A stretch of DNA of 64,000 nt from Sphingomonas beigongshangi. Lineage in GTDB: Bacteria > Pseudomonadota > Alphaproteobacteria > Sphingomonadales > Sphingomonadaceae. A program made the translations under genes and the position numbers. Positions 63,481-64,000 of this stretch are shown piece after piece. How positions within the stretch are numbered: position 1 is the first letter of the stretch; each line of letters starts with the position of its first letter. Under the pieces are notes generated by a model, which made no database searches, was not told the DNA's origin, and saw only the letters and a list, made by a program, of their open reading frames with translations. The stretch covers positions 372,001 to 436,000 of the forward strand of contig NZ_JADHDT010000001.1 of assembly GCF_016820445.1 (NCBI RefSeq), in the 5' to 3' direction.

Positions 63481-64000
63481 TTACTTGCCGGCCTTCGCGC
63501 CCTCCTTGGCCGCATTCGGATCGACCGAGGGGGCACCCGACGCCGGGGTGCCGGTATTGCCGAGATTGTTCGCGGCATCCGTATTGGTGATCGAATCCTT
63601 CGCGGCATTGGTCGCCGGCTTGGCGTCCGGCTTGCCGGCGGGCGCCGCACCGGCGGCAGGCGCGGCGGGCAGCGGCAGGTTCGAGCCCTGGCTATTGATA
63701 TAGGCGATGACGTTCGCGCGATCCTGGGCGTTGCCGAGGCCCGCGAAGGTCATCTTGGTACCGGGCGCGAACTTGCGCGGGCTGGTGAGCCACGCGTTCA
63801 TCTTGTCGAAGTCCCAATTGCCGCCGACGCCCTTGAGCGCGTCGGAGAAGGCGAACCCGCCCTTGCCCTGACCGATCGGCTCGCCCAGCGTGCCATAGAG
63901 GTTGGGGCCGATCCCGTTCGCACCGCCCTGATTGATCGTGTGGCAGGCCGCGCACTTCTTGAACACCTCCGCGCCCTTCGCGGGATCTGCGGTGGGCAGC
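63481..64000 (-). CDS. c-type cytochrome, C-terminal part
   Basis: The gene runs off the right edge; 172 residues are visible. The heme-binding site is KKCAACHTI (CXXCH) and the sixth ligand is probably the Met in PGTKMTFAGL, as in class I cytochromes of the c2/CycM type. The second half (from about residue 115 of the visible part) is an Ala/Pro/Lys/Asn-rich, probably disordered tail ending AKEGAKAGK. The missing N-terminus would show whether it is membrane-anchored or soluble in the periplasm. It would carry electrons in the respiratory chain. Confidence 0.92.
   Translation of the reverse strand, partial: LPTADPAKGAEVFKKCAACHTINQGGANGIGPNLYGTLGEPIGQGKGGFAFSDALKGVGGNWDFDKMNAWLTSPRKFAPGTKMTFAGLGNAQDRANVIAYINSQGSNLPLPAAPAAGAAPAGKPDAKPATNAAKDSITNTDAANNLGNTGTPASGAPSVDPNAAKEGAKAGK

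Noticed and set aside
1..64000. tRNA, rRNA or prophage genes
   Set aside because: I read both strands for cloverleaf-like arms, integrases and structural phage genes and saw none; a covariance-model search would be decisive.

Overview
The window is about 64 kb of GC-rich alphaproteobacterial chromosome, most likely from a Sphingomonas-like member of the Sphingomonadaceae. This rests on a TonB-dependent receptor of the Xanthomonas/Caulobacter type, a SciP (DUF1153) homologue, the serC-serA-hisZ-purA arrangement, an extensin-family lipoprotein and CGGCGAAAGCCGG intergenic palindromes. I see no phage, insertion sequence, CRISPR array, rRNA or tRNA. Almost every stretch is chromosomal coding DNA with very GC-rich third codon positions, so most long antisense open frames are shadows.

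Positions 428-31114 form the centrepiece: an N-acetylglucosamine (GlcNAc) and N-glycan utilisation island. On the minus strand lie cutC, a GntR regulator, nagB-II (SIS-type deaminase), nagA and a Tat-exported GH2 enzyme, then nagF (EIIA-HPr-EI fusion) and nagE (PTS IIC-IIB with a second, cysteine-less IIB-like tail). Divergent from these are a TonB-dependent receptor ending in a strong terminator, then seven glycoside hydrolase genes: GH20, GH2 beta-mannosidase, GH3, GH125, GH92, an unassigned TIM-barrel glycosidase and GH29 fucosidase. Each of these seven overlaps the next by ATGA. The gene content closely resembles the nixE-nixL N-glycan cluster described in Xanthomonas campestris. The inferred flow is glycan import across the outer membrane, periplasmic trimming of mannose, xylose, fucose and GlcNAc, PTS uptake of GlcNAc, then deacetylation and deamination by NagA and NagB. 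Tandem GGTAT half-sites about one helical turn apart occur upstream of the receptor and of the GH20 gene, with a weaker version at nagF. They are candidate operators for the GntR regulator.

Positions 31155-40655 hold a MacAB-like export module: two tandem FtsX-type permeases, a 36-residue one-helix protein, an ABC ATPase and a membrane fusion protein. It is divergent from a response regulator with a degenerate AAA+ domain and a histidine kinase with almost no sensor region. CCGGACA repeats lie between the two transcription units.

The rest is mainly housekeeping: sciP, mnmA, a PhzF-family protein, a cation diffusion facilitator with pdxH, the Ku/LigD end-joining pair, a CbpA-like DnaJ protein, a YihY/BrkB membrane protein with fabI, aroC, a Thr/Gly-rich secreted protein, purA, hisZ, serA and serC with a structured leader, an extensin-like lipoprotein, a LOG-family protein and a c-type cytochrome cut off by the right edge. 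The left edge cuts off a sensor histidine kinase.
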